Shown one piece after another: positions 1 to 5,067 of a stretch of 5,067 nt of DNA; the first letter of the stretch is position 1, and each line of letters opens with the position of its first letter. Both the position numbers and the translations under genes were made by a program. The notes beneath the pieces are model-generated. The model was not told the origin of the DNA, searched no databases, and saw only the letters and a program-made list of their open reading frames with translations. The stretch is from Nitrososphaerota archaeon (GTDB taxonomy: Archaea > Thermoproteota > Bathyarchaeia > Bathyarchaeales > Bathycorpusculaceae): positions 1 through 5,067 of the forward strand of contig JAITBW010000135.1 in NCBI GenBank assembly GCA_031283385.1, in the 5' to 3' direction.

Positions 1-21
1 TTACAATTATGTTAAGTGTAT

Positions 22-64
22 GTTTAAATCAGCCTGTTAATATATAGACAATAGTTTAACGGTG
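22..64 (+). promoter_or_regulatory. Probable mch promoter and ribosome binding site
   Basis: A TATA-like TTTAAAT lies at 23-29. Initiation about 25 bases downstream, near base 51, would give a leader of roughly 22 bases. That leader would hold the GGTG at 61-64, an archaeal Shine-Dalgarno core 8 bases before the ATG. A second AT box, TTAATATATA at 37-46, would start transcription near 66-68 and give an almost leaderless mRNA without the GGTG. The first reading is preferred because it keeps the Shine-Dalgarno in the transcript. Confidence 0.5.
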
Positions 65-72
65 TATTTAAT

Positions 73-1032
73 ATGAAAGCGTTTAGCGTAAATCAGTTAG
101 CCTATAAAACAGCTCAAAAACTTTTAGACAACCCAGAATTATATGGTGTAGCTGTATCAAAATCCACCACAGGAGCCATCAGTATAGATGCAGGAGTTAA
201 AGCCCCCGGAGGTTTTGAAGCGGGAAAAATTTTAACAGAACTCTGCCTTGGATCAGCTGGAAAAGTTGACATCAGCTTTAAATCATACGGCGAAATCGAC
301 TTCCCCTCAGTTACAGTTACTACTGATTTTCCAGCCATAGCATGTTTAGGTTCCCAATTCGCTGGTTGGCGTATAAAAGAAGAAGAAAATATCGCCATAG
401 GCTCAGGTCCAGCACGCGCGATAGCTCTTAAACCTAAAGAAATTTACGAAGAAATTAACTACACAGATTCATGCGACAAAGCAGTTATAGTTTTAGAAAG
501 CAATCAACTACCAACAGATATACTAATTGAAAAAGTTACAAAAGCATGCAATATAGCTCCTGAAAATTTAATCATAGCAGTTGCTCCAACAGCTAGCATC
601 GCAGGATTAACTCAAGTTACAGGCCGCGTAGTCGAAGTAGGCATACATAAACTAAAAACTGTAGGGCTAGATCCCAAATGCATCAAATACGCAATAGGCT
701 ATGCACCCATTTGTCCCTCAGGTCCAGATTTTGAAGCAGCAATGGCACGCACAAACGATGCTATTCTCTATGGAGGAACCGTCTTTTGCGCAGTCGAATA
801 CGATGATGAAGCAAAACTACAAGAAATTGTTAACCAAACACCATCCATGATGTCCAAAGATTACGGCAAACCATTTCTACAAATCTTCCGCGAAGCCGAT
901 AAAGACTTCTACAAAATAGATCACAATTTGTTTGCACCAGCAGTTATAATAATAAATAACGTAAAAACTGGTCGAACATTTAAAGCAGGTAAAATCAATC
1001 CAGAAGTACTCTTAGAATCTTTAGGATTTTAA
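73..1032 (+). CDS. mch: Methenyltetrahydromethanopterin cyclohydrolase (Mch)
   Basis: This cytoplasmic enzyme interconverts N5,N10-methenyl-H4MPT and N5-formyl-H4MPT by adding or removing water. The step belongs to methanogenesis, the archaeal Wood-Ljungdahl pathway and H4MPT-linked C1 oxidation. The 319-residue length is normal for the family, and conservation runs end to end. Visible family motifs are PAIACLGSQ at 87-95 followed by AGW at 97-99, GSGPARA at 110-116, APTASIAGLTQVTGRVVEVG at 171-190, and DYGKPF at 263-268 followed by FYKID and FAPA. R185 and E188 have the RxxE spacing of the Arg/Glu pair implicated in catalysis in studied Mch enzymes. The ATG at 73 is preceded by GGTG at 61-64, and the N-terminus SVNQLA matches family starts. 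The gene stands alone here with no other C1 gene beside it and converges on the minus-strand membrane gene. Codons favour A or C at the third position. The enzyme alone does not show that the host makes methane. Confidence 0.97.
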   Translation: MKAFSVNQLAYKTAQKLLDNPELYGVAVSKSTTGAISIDAGVKAPGGFEAGKILTELCLGSAGKVDISFKSYGEIDFPSVTVTTDFPAIACLGSQFAGWRIKEEENIAIGSGPARAIALKPKEIYEEINYTDSCDKAVIVLESNQLPTDILIEKVTKACNIAPENLIIAVAPTASIAGLTQVTGRVVEVGIHKLKTVGLDPKCIKYAIGYAPICPSGPDFEAAMARTNDAILYGGTVFCAVEYDDEAKLQEIVNQTPSMMSKDYGKPFLQIFREADKDFYKIDHNLFAPAVIIINNVKTGRTFKAGKINPEVLLESLGF

Positions 1033-1036
1033 ACCA

Positions 1037-1064
1037 CTTTTTATTTTTTTGAAAAAAATAGAAA
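1037..1064. terminator. Bidirectional T-tract terminator between convergent genes
   Basis: Only 39 bases separate the two convergent stop codons. They hold a perfect 9-base inverted repeat, TATTTTTTT at 1042-1050 and AAAAAAATA at 1052-1060, around a single G at 1051. Apart from the T/G pair at 1041/1061, pairing continues out to 1038 and 1064. Each strand therefore shows a run of seven T just after the stop of the gene it carries. Archaeal RNA polymerase terminates at such T-runs, so the element probably serves both mch and the ECF-type gene. Confidence 0.65.
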
Positions 1065-1071
1065 ATATTTG

Positions 1072-1686
1072 TTATTGATTAATTGATTGGTTTTTTGTTG
1101 TTTGGTCAAAGTATGCAGCTATAAATTTGTTAAAGGGTTTATTATATAGTAATATAGCTATTATTATGCTCATTGCGGCAACTTCGATTACTGCTTTAGT
1201 CATAATTGTGACCACTATAGCGTTTGCGATTGTTATGTCTAGGAAGAGTGGGAGTAATGCTATGAAGTAAACGCAGGTAAATACACCTTCAGGTATGTAT
1301 GCAAGTAATGTTGTAGGTATGCCTAGTATTGCTCTATGTACGTTTTTATCTATGCTATGTATTTTAAAGCCGTTTGCGAGTAGACCTATGGTTAAGCCTG
1401 TAAAGCTTTTTCCGAGGGGGAGTGCAATTAATCCTAATGCGCCTCCGGTTCCCATTGGTCCAAATAGTATTCCTGGCAGTATACCAGCTATTAATCCTGT
1501 AAAAAATCCGGATTTTGGTCCGGCATAGATACCTGCTATAAATACTGCAAGTAGAGAAAGGTCTATAGCTACTGCGCCGGGAATTATTTGCCCTATTTGG
1601 CTTATAAGAAACAGACAACTTCCAAGGGCACCCATCATTATTGTAAATGCTAGTTTTTTTGTGTTCAATTTTGTTCTGCATAGCAA
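1072..1686 (-). CDS. ECF-type transporter S component (substrate unknown)
   Basis: This is a 204-residue integral membrane protein. Hydrophobic segments lie at about 12-33, 38-56, 58-77, 82-104, 118-146 and 152-180, giving the six helices and the length usual for the substrate-capturing S subunit of energy-coupling factor transporters. The N-terminal KLAFTIMMGALG and the helix pair rich in small residues (AVFIAGIYAGPKSGFFTGLI, 47-66) resemble S components. Charged residues are mostly at loops and ends, including the C-terminal tail. S proteins bind a vitamin or metal and dock on a shared EcfA-EcfA'-EcfT module, none of which is in this window. The ABC ATPase downstream is of the ABC-2 export type and is not its partner. 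The start is TTG at 1686: AGGT lies 9 bases upstream, an in-frame stop is six codons upstream, and the next Met codons (17-18) fall inside helix 1. The gene is divergent from the coiled-coil gene and has a palindrome just below its TATA box. The general class is likely; the ligand cannot be read from sequence. Confidence 0.77.
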   Translation of the reverse strand: MLCRTKLNTKKLAFTIMMGALGSCLFLISQIGQIIPGAVAIDLSLLAVFIAGIYAGPKSGFFTGLIAGILPGILFGPMGTGGALGLIALPLGKSFTGLTIGLLANGFKIHSIDKNVHRAILGIPTTLLAYIPEGVFTCVYFIALLPLFLDITIANAIVVTIMTKAVIEVAAMSIIIAILLYNKPFNKFIAAYFDQTTKNQSINQ

Positions 1687-1727
1687 TCTATTTTTACCTA
1701 TTTAAGAGTAGTTACCCAAAAATAAGT

Positions 1728-1747
1728 ACATGCTGCATGTTTAAAAA
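1728..1747 (-). promoter_or_regulatory. TATA box and abutting palindrome upstream of the ECF-type gene
   Basis: Read on the minus strand, a TATA-like TTTTTAAA covers 1747-1740. Transcription would start near 1718-1720, leaving a leader of about 32 bases that includes the AGGT at 1699-1696. Directly after the TATA box, at 1728-1740, is the perfect palindrome ACATGC-T-GCATGT. A dyad between TATA box and start site is a common operator position for archaeal repressors. S-component genes are often under ligand-responsive control. Which regulator binds is unknown. Confidence 0.45.
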
Positions 1748-1755
1748 TGAGTCCA

Positions 1756-1820
1756 TAAGACTGTATAATGATATATATAACTAACACAGTCATAATTATC
1801 AGTTAATTAATTCATGGTGA
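1756..1820 (+). promoter_or_regulatory. Promoter and ribosome binding site of the coiled-coil gene
   Basis: A strong TATA box, TATATATAA, lies at 1772-1780 and predicts a transcript start near 1800-1803. The leader of about 25 bases contains GGTGA at 1816-1820, a good archaeal Shine-Dalgarno, 6 bases before the TTG at 1827. The TATA box is flanked by an inverted repeat: TAAGACTGT at 1756-1764 and ACAGTCATA at 1786-1794, with 8 of 9 positions pairing. The half-sites are centred 30 bases apart, about three helical turns, so they would face the same side of the DNA. This may be an operator, but chance cannot be ruled out in such AT-rich DNA. Confidence 0.5.
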
Positions 1821-1826
1821 ATCGCT

Positions 1827-3074
1827 TTGGCGGAAACGTTACAGCTATCGGCAATAGCTCTAAAAGAGTGGTTGGAGAAAGAAACAAGTACAACGCTTAG
1901 TCCTGTTCAGGCGCAGGCGAAAAAGTTTCGGGATGAAACAAATCATGCCATTGTAACGTTAAATGATGTTTGCAAAGTTCTTTTAGAGAATAGCACAAAA
2001 GAAATAGAGAAACGTAACACTAACATCTATAATCGCGCGCGTGCTTTAAACAAGTTAGCAGACATATTTATTGAAAGACTTGCAAAGCTTCCATCACCTG
2101 AACAAGTGACATATGACGCGTTAAGTAAATATAATATTGAAGCACAAAAAACACTTATTGTCACTGAAGTTGACGTTAGAAACTGGTTTCCCAAGATTTC
2201 ACCATTCTTTATTATGGATAGAAGAAAATTTTTGGCTGTTTATGAGAAATCAAAACAGACTTTTGGCATGATGAATGAGTTTGTTACTAAAGAGTATGTG
2301 AAAACAAAGACTTTGCAGGAAACTGTACAGATGGTAAATGACCTGCAGAATTTAGAGGTTAAACTGTCAAATTTAAAAGTAGAAATTGAAAATGTGAAAA
2401 ATGAACGTTTGCCTGTTGAACAGAAAATTACAGAGTTAGAGCAAAGAACGGGGGAGCTGAAAGCTGCAGGTCCAATTGATCAGCTAAATCTCATCACAAA
2501 CGAAATTGTAACCTTAAATAATGATTTGAAAAACACACTTAGACATCTACAAAAGCCATTCATAAAAATGCAAGCCTTGGCAACTTTTGGCGGAGGAGGC
2601 GGTGTGACGCCTGATGAGTTACGTATGATTAACATATACTTAGAGGATCCAGTGGAGGCGTTAAAAATTGAAGAGTTAGGGTATCCTATTTTGAAGCAGA
2701 CGCTTGAAAAACTGTGTGTTATGTTAAAAGATGATAAATTGAAGCTTAAAACAGATAAAGCTCGAAAAGCGGAACAGTCTAGTGTAGAAATTTTAAGTAA
2801 AAATTTGTTAGATAGTGCTCAGGAGAAATGTAAAAGTCTATCAGCTCAAAAAAGGCAGCTTTTAGCTTCTACGCATATGGGTGAAATTAAACAAAATATT
2901 TCCACTTTTGAAGATCAAGTAAACCAGCTTAGAGCAAGAAAAGCAAGTATAGAAGCATATGAAGCAGTGAAAAGTAAAGGACATCAAGAACTATACTCAG
3001 AAATCAATACTCGTAAACGAGCCATTGAACGTAACATTTCAACATCATTAACTAAAAATGTACACATAACTTAG
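1827..3074 (+). CDS. Hypothetical coiled-coil protein, 415 residues
   Basis: I do not recognise this protein. It shows no signal peptide and no membrane helix, and looks cytosolic and almost wholly alpha-helical. Four parts can be seen. Residues 1-110 are helical and charged (LKEWLEKET near 12-20, a long helix about 45-88). Residues 111-157 hold aromatic and hydrophobic residues (WFPKISPFF at 120-128, then MDRRKF) and may be a small globular patch. Residues 158-245 form a coiled coil with 3-4 spacing of L, V and I (L176, L180, L183, I187, V190). Residues 246-302 are a less helical centre with five glycines at 255-259, followed by TPDELRMINIYLEDPVEALKIEEL. Residues 303-405 form a second Lys/Glu-rich coiled coil. 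There are no Walker or other nucleotide motifs, so an SbcC or SMC name would be wrong even though the coil-centre-coil order recalls an SMC arm. The start is TTG with GGTGA 6 bases upstream; the ATG at 1814 is in another frame. The gene is monocistronic with its own promoter and a T-rich terminator. Its coding character is secure; its function is unknown. Confidence 0.85.
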   Translation: MAETLQLSAIALKEWLEKETSTTLSPVQAQAKKFRDETNHAIVTLNDVCKVLLENSTKEIEKRNTNIYNRARALNKLADIFIERLAKLPSPEQVTYDALSKYNIEAQKTLIVTEVDVRNWFPKISPFFIMDRRKFLAVYEKSKQTFGMMNEFVTKEYVKTKTLQETVQMVNDLQNLEVKLSNLKVEIENVKNERLPVEQKITELEQRTGELKAAGPIDQLNLITNEIVTLNNDLKNTLRHLQKPFIKMQALATFGGGGGVTPDELRMINIYLEDPVEALKIEELGYPILKQTLEKLCVMLKDDKLKLKTDKARKAEQSSVEILSKNLLDSAQEKCKSLSAQKRQLLASTHMGEIKQNISTFEDQVNQLRARKASIEAYEAVKSKGHQELYSEINTRKRAIERNISTSLTKNVHIT

Positions 3075-3084
3075 CATTATTTGA

Positions 3085-3098
3085 TTTCTTTATTTTTT
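3085..3098 (+). terminator. T-rich terminator after the coiled-coil gene
   Basis: T-runs of three, three and six at 3085-3098 begin 11 bases after the stop codon and have no strong hairpin in front. This is the usual form of an archaeal intrinsic terminator. A weak inverted repeat (AAGTTTAA at 3109-3116, TTAAACTT at 3133-3140) lies just beyond and is probably not needed. Confidence 0.5.
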
Positions 3099-3256
3099 GC
3101 AGATTTTCAAGTTTAAAGTTTGTAATTGTCAGTTAAACTTCAAGTTATCTAGGCAAATTTAGCAAATCAATTTTTAGTTAACTGTATAGTAATGTTTTCG
3201 CAGATTAGTATCAGAGGTCATAAATAATCAGCTTAGAAACAGGGCAAAACATGTAG

Positions 3257-3316
3257 TTAATGGAAAGTTATGTTGCTGTTTAATGGAAGTTTTAATGGTA
3301 GTTGGTAATTTATGGT
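3257..3316 (+). repeat. Cluster of imperfect TTAATGG direct repeats upstream of the ABC operon
   Basis: TTAATGGA occurs at 3257-3264 and 3280-3287, TTAATGGT at 3292-3299, and a weaker relative TTTATGGT at 3309-3316. Spacings are 23, 12 and 17 bases. The longest shared core, TTTAATGG followed by A or T and then AGTT, is found in the second and third copies. The cluster ends just before the proposed TATA box, where an activator or repressor could bind in tandem. The uneven spacing and low complexity make this a weak candidate. Confidence 0.3.
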
Positions 3317-3320
3317 AGAT

Positions 3321-3357
3321 TAATTTATATTGTGCAAAAACAGTTTTTTGTTAGGTG
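3321..3357 (+). promoter_or_regulatory. Probable promoter and ribosome binding site of the ABC operon
   Basis: The AT-rich TAATTTATAT at 3321-3330 is the best TATA box before the ATPase gene. It predicts a transcript start near 3352. AGGTG at 3353-3357 is then at the very 5' end and sits 9 bases before the TTG at 3367. If transcription instead began exactly at 3355, the GTG there could act as a leaderless start. Both readings fit, and the Shine-Dalgarno reading is slightly preferred. Confidence 0.4.
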
Positions 3358-3366
3358 CTTTTAGGT

Positions 3367-4098
3367 TTGGTTCTTGCTGTTGATGCTAAAGCGTTAGTTA
3401 AGCAGTTTGGTAATGTTAGGGCTTTAGATTGTTTGAGTTTTACTGTTAATGCTGGAGAGATTTATGGGTTAATTGGTCCAAATGGTGCGGGTAAGACTAC
3501 GACTTTGAGGACTATTTGTACGCTTATTTTGCCTTCGTCTGGTAATGTGGATATTTTTGGGTTAGATGTTGTATCTAAGGCTTCGGAGATTAGGGAGATT
3601 TTGAGTTATTTGCCTGAGGAGTCTGGGGCTTATCCTAATTTGACGGGTTATGAGTATCTTAATTTTATGGCTAAGTGTTATCAGAAGGGAGATCGTGATG
3701 TTAAGAGTATGGTGGATGAAGCGGCTGAGCTTAGTGGTCTTGGTATTCGTCTTAAGGATAAGGCGAAGACGTATAGTAAGGGTATGAAGCGTCGGTTGTT
3801 AATTGCGCGTGCTTTAATGACTCATCCTAAGCTTGCGGTGCTTGATGAGCCTGCGAGTGGTCTTGATGTTTTAAATGCGTATCATGTTAGGGAGATTATT
3901 AAGCGGTATGTGAAGGATTATGGTATAACGGTGATTTTGAGTAGTCATAATATGCTTGAGGTAGAATATCTCTGTGATCGTGTTTCGTTTGTAAATAAGG
4001 GTAAAATTGCGATTGAGGGTAAGCCTAAGGATTTGAAGGCTAAATTTGAGAGTGAGAATTTGGAAGAAGTTTTCGCTAAGGTGGTAGGTTATGCTTAA
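3367..4098 (+). CDS. ABC-2 type transporter ATP-binding protein
   Basis: This is the cytoplasmic ATPase of an export ABC transporter, driving the membrane protein encoded next. Numbered from the TTG at 3367 (243 residues), it has Walker A GPNGAGKTT at 37-45 and a Q-loop region YLPEES at 81-86, where Glu replaces the usual Gln, as is common in this class. The signature is YSKGM at 136-140 in place of LSGGQ, Walker B is LAVLDEP at 156-162, the D-loop is SGLD at 164-167, and the switch His is in SSH at 192-194. The short-signature, YSKGMKRRL form is typical of CcmA/NatA-like ABC-2 ATPases. A GTG at 3355 would add four residues (MLLG) and follows a stop directly. TTG is preferred because AGGTG then becomes the Shine-Dalgarno and the N-terminus resembles the family. 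Only two codons end in C (3970 and 4072), unlike nearby genes. The end overlaps the permease start by 8 bases. Natural substrates of the class include Na+, drugs and lipids; this one is not known. Confidence 0.95.
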   Translation: MVLAVDAKALVKQFGNVRALDCLSFTVNAGEIYGLIGPNGAGKTTTLRTICTLILPSSGNVDIFGLDVVSKASEIREILSYLPEESGAYPNLTGYEYLNFMAKCYQKGDRDVKSMVDEAAELSGLGIRLKDKAKTYSKGMKRRLLIARALMTHPKLAVLDEPASGLDVLNAYHVREIIKRYVKDYGITVILSSHNMLEVEYLCDRVSFVNKGKIAIEGKPKDLKAKFESENLEEVFAKVVGYA

Positions 4099-5067
4099 AG
4101 GTTTTACGACTATACTTCTAAAAGAGTTAAAAGAGCTCATACGTGATCCAAAAATTCTCATTAGTATGATAATTATTCCTCTTGTAATGTTTCCGGTTAT
4201 GGGTTTTGTTATGGGTTATGCTATGGATAGTGTAGATGGGCAAACACAGCAGGCAACTGTTCTTGTTCTTAACAATGACAATGAAGAGTGGAGTCAAAAT
4301 TTTATTGACTATCTTAGCTTAACTATGAATGTTCAAACGTTAGAGGGTATTTCTGCTCAGCAAGTGATAGATCAAAAGCTGCTATCAGATTATAACAGTA
4401 CACAGTTTATAGAAATACCTGCAGGTTTCAGTCAGAACATGTCACGTCATGTTAACGGCGAATATGACATGATGGCAAACGTTAACATTTACGGCGTTTA
4501 TCAAGGCGGAGGCATCTTTAGTGACTTAGGCAGTTCTATTTTAACTGTCTACGTAAGTGCCTTTAACCGTGCTATTGCACCTGACGCTGTTTTGGCAACA
4601 CAGACAACTATTATTAAAGGTCAAGTACAAGAAGGCGTAGACCCAGCTACATTATCTACATTAATGATGTCGCAATCACTTGCTTTACCTTTAACAGTAA
4701 TGATAATGATTACATTTTCAATGCAAATAGCAGCTACTAGTGTAGCTATGGAAAAAGAAGAAAAAACCCTAGAAACTCTACTAACTGTTCCAGTTGACAG
4801 GTTTGCAATTTTAATGGGTAAAGTCGCAAGCACAGTAATTATATCAGGAATCGCAACAGTAGCCGTTCTTATTGGCTACTCATACATGATTGGCTCAATC
4901 TCTATGGGCATACCTAACGCAGGAAATTTTGACTTAGTAGCTTTAGGACTAGTACCGTCAACTTTTGGCTACATAATGCTAGGCATATCACTATTTGTAA
5001 CCTTACTATCCGCCTTAGCCTTAGCTGTTGTTCTATCCACATTCTCAGAAAACGTACGAGGCGCACA
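4091..5067 (+). CDS. ABC-2 type transporter permease, NatB-like, 3' end missing
   Basis: This is the membrane partner of the preceding ATPase. The reading frame is open from ATG at 4091 to the window edge, 325 codons plus two bases, so the C-terminus is missing. The N-terminus (MLKGFTTILLKELKELIRDP) is the amphipathic leader typical of ABC-2 permeases. Helix 1 lies at about 21-43. A large extracytoplasmic region of about 150 residues (44-195) follows, then helix 2 at 197-217. The cytoplasmic motif MEKEEKTLETLLTVPV at 220-235 contacts the ATPase in this family (commonly ERERGTLE-LL-PV). Further helices lie at about 243-265 and 283-316, and the sequence stops after SENVRGA, where another one or two helices are expected. 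The large outer loop suits the NatB/ABC2_membrane_3 group. AAGGTGG at 4078-4084 lies 6 bases before the ATG inside the ATPase gene, and the 8-base overlap implies coupled translation and a fixed subunit ratio. Third-position use drifts from T-rich at the start to A/C-rich at the end. The substrate is unknown. Confidence 0.93.
   Translation, partial: MLKGFTTILLKELKELIRDPKILISMIIIPLVMFPVMGFVMGYAMDSVDGQTQQATVLVLNNDNEEWSQNFIDYLSLTMNVQTLEGISAQQVIDQKLLSDYNSTQFIEIPAGFSQNMSRHVNGEYDMMANVNIYGVYQGGGIFSDLGSSILTVYVSAFNRAIAPDAVLATQTTIIKGQVQEGVDPATLSTLMMSQSLALPLTVMIMITFSMQIAATSVAMEKEEKTLETLLTVPVDRFAILMGKVASTVIISGIATVAVLIGYSYMIGSISMGIPNAGNFDLVALGLVPSTFGYIMLGISLFVTLLSALALAVVLSTFSENVRGA

Noticed and set aside
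114..398. Antisense frame within mch
   Set aside because: It lies opposite a fully conserved enzyme gene and its translation has no recognisable domain.
1295..1681. Other-frame reading stretches across the ECF-type gene, including an ATG at 1681 on the minus strand
   Set aside because: Their translations lack a coherent membrane or domain pattern, whereas the 1072-1686 frame gives six clean hydrophobic helices.
1814..1899. Short ATG frame of 28 codons overlapping the start of the coiled-coil gene
   Set aside because: It has no Shine-Dalgarno of its own and overlaps the real gene. The GGTGA inside it is better used for the TTG at 1827.
1827..3074. Naming the coiled-coil gene an SbcC, SMC or Rad50 homologue
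   Set aside because: No Walker A, signature or Walker B motif is present. Coiled-coil similarity alone is not evidence of that family.
3109..3140. Inverted repeat AAGTTTAA/TTAAACTT as a structured RNA or riboswitch
   Set aside because: Its eight-base arms are seven-tenths or more A/T with a 16-base loop, which is too weak, and no conserved RNA motif is visible around it.
3075..3354. Small RNA, C/D box RNA, tRNA or small protein gene in the intergenic region
   Set aside because: I saw no C and D box pair, no tRNA-like arms, and only frames of about a dozen codons or less without ribosome sites.
3871..4161. Antisense frame over the ATPase-permease junction
   Set aside because: It covers the Walker B and switch regions of a clear ATPase on the other strand and has no support of its own.
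4621..4833. Antisense frame of 70 codons inside the permease
   Set aside because: The plus-strand frame carries the conserved EKEEKTLETLLTVPV motif here, so the antisense frame is a shadow.
1..5067. CRISPR array, insertion sequence, prophage or defence island
   Set aside because: There are no regularly spaced repeats, transposase or integrase genes, terminal repeats or known defence genes in the window.

Overview
This window looks like chromosomal DNA from an AT-rich archaeon. The diagnostic gene is mch, which encodes an enzyme of tetrahydromethanopterin-linked one-carbon metabolism. The supporting signs are TATA-like boxes about 25 to 45 bases upstream of start codons, T-tract terminators, and Shine-Dalgarno sites of the GGTG/AGGTG type that match an archaeal 16S 3' end. 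The mix of a C1-pathway gene, frequent TTG starts and an unassigned helical protein would suit a Bathyarchaeia-like lineage. That placement is an inference, and a methanogen or another H4MPT-using archaeon is not excluded.

Layout: (1) bases 73-1032, plus strand, mch, complete. (2) Bases 1033-1071, a short convergent gap holding a nearly symmetric T7/A7 element that can terminate both flanking genes. (3) Bases 1072-1686, minus strand, a six-helix membrane protein that looks like the substrate-binding S component of an ECF vitamin transporter. (4) Bases 1687-1826, a divergent promoter region with two opposite TATA boxes and two dyad elements that could be operators. (5) Bases 1827-3074, plus strand, a 415-residue, almost entirely helical, coiled-coil protein that I do not recognise. 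(6) Bases 3075-3366, an intergenic region with a T-rich terminator, a weak hairpin, a cluster of imperfect TTAATGG repeats and a TATA box. (7) Bases 3367-4098, an ABC-2 type ATPase. (8) Bases 4091 to the window edge, its membrane partner, overlapping by 8 bases and cut off by the window end after 325 codons.

The last two genes form an obvious translationally coupled export operon of the NatAB/ABC-2 class. The other three genes are single units with their own promoters, and nothing here ties their functions together. No CRISPR array, tRNA, rRNA, insertion sequence or integrase is visible. The best leads are the unassigned hairpin-like coiled-coil protein with its pentaglycine centre, the dyads in the divergent promoter, and a G/T-rich block (about 3240-4100) covering the ATPase gene and its upstream region. 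In that block almost no codon ends in C, unlike the neighbouring genes.
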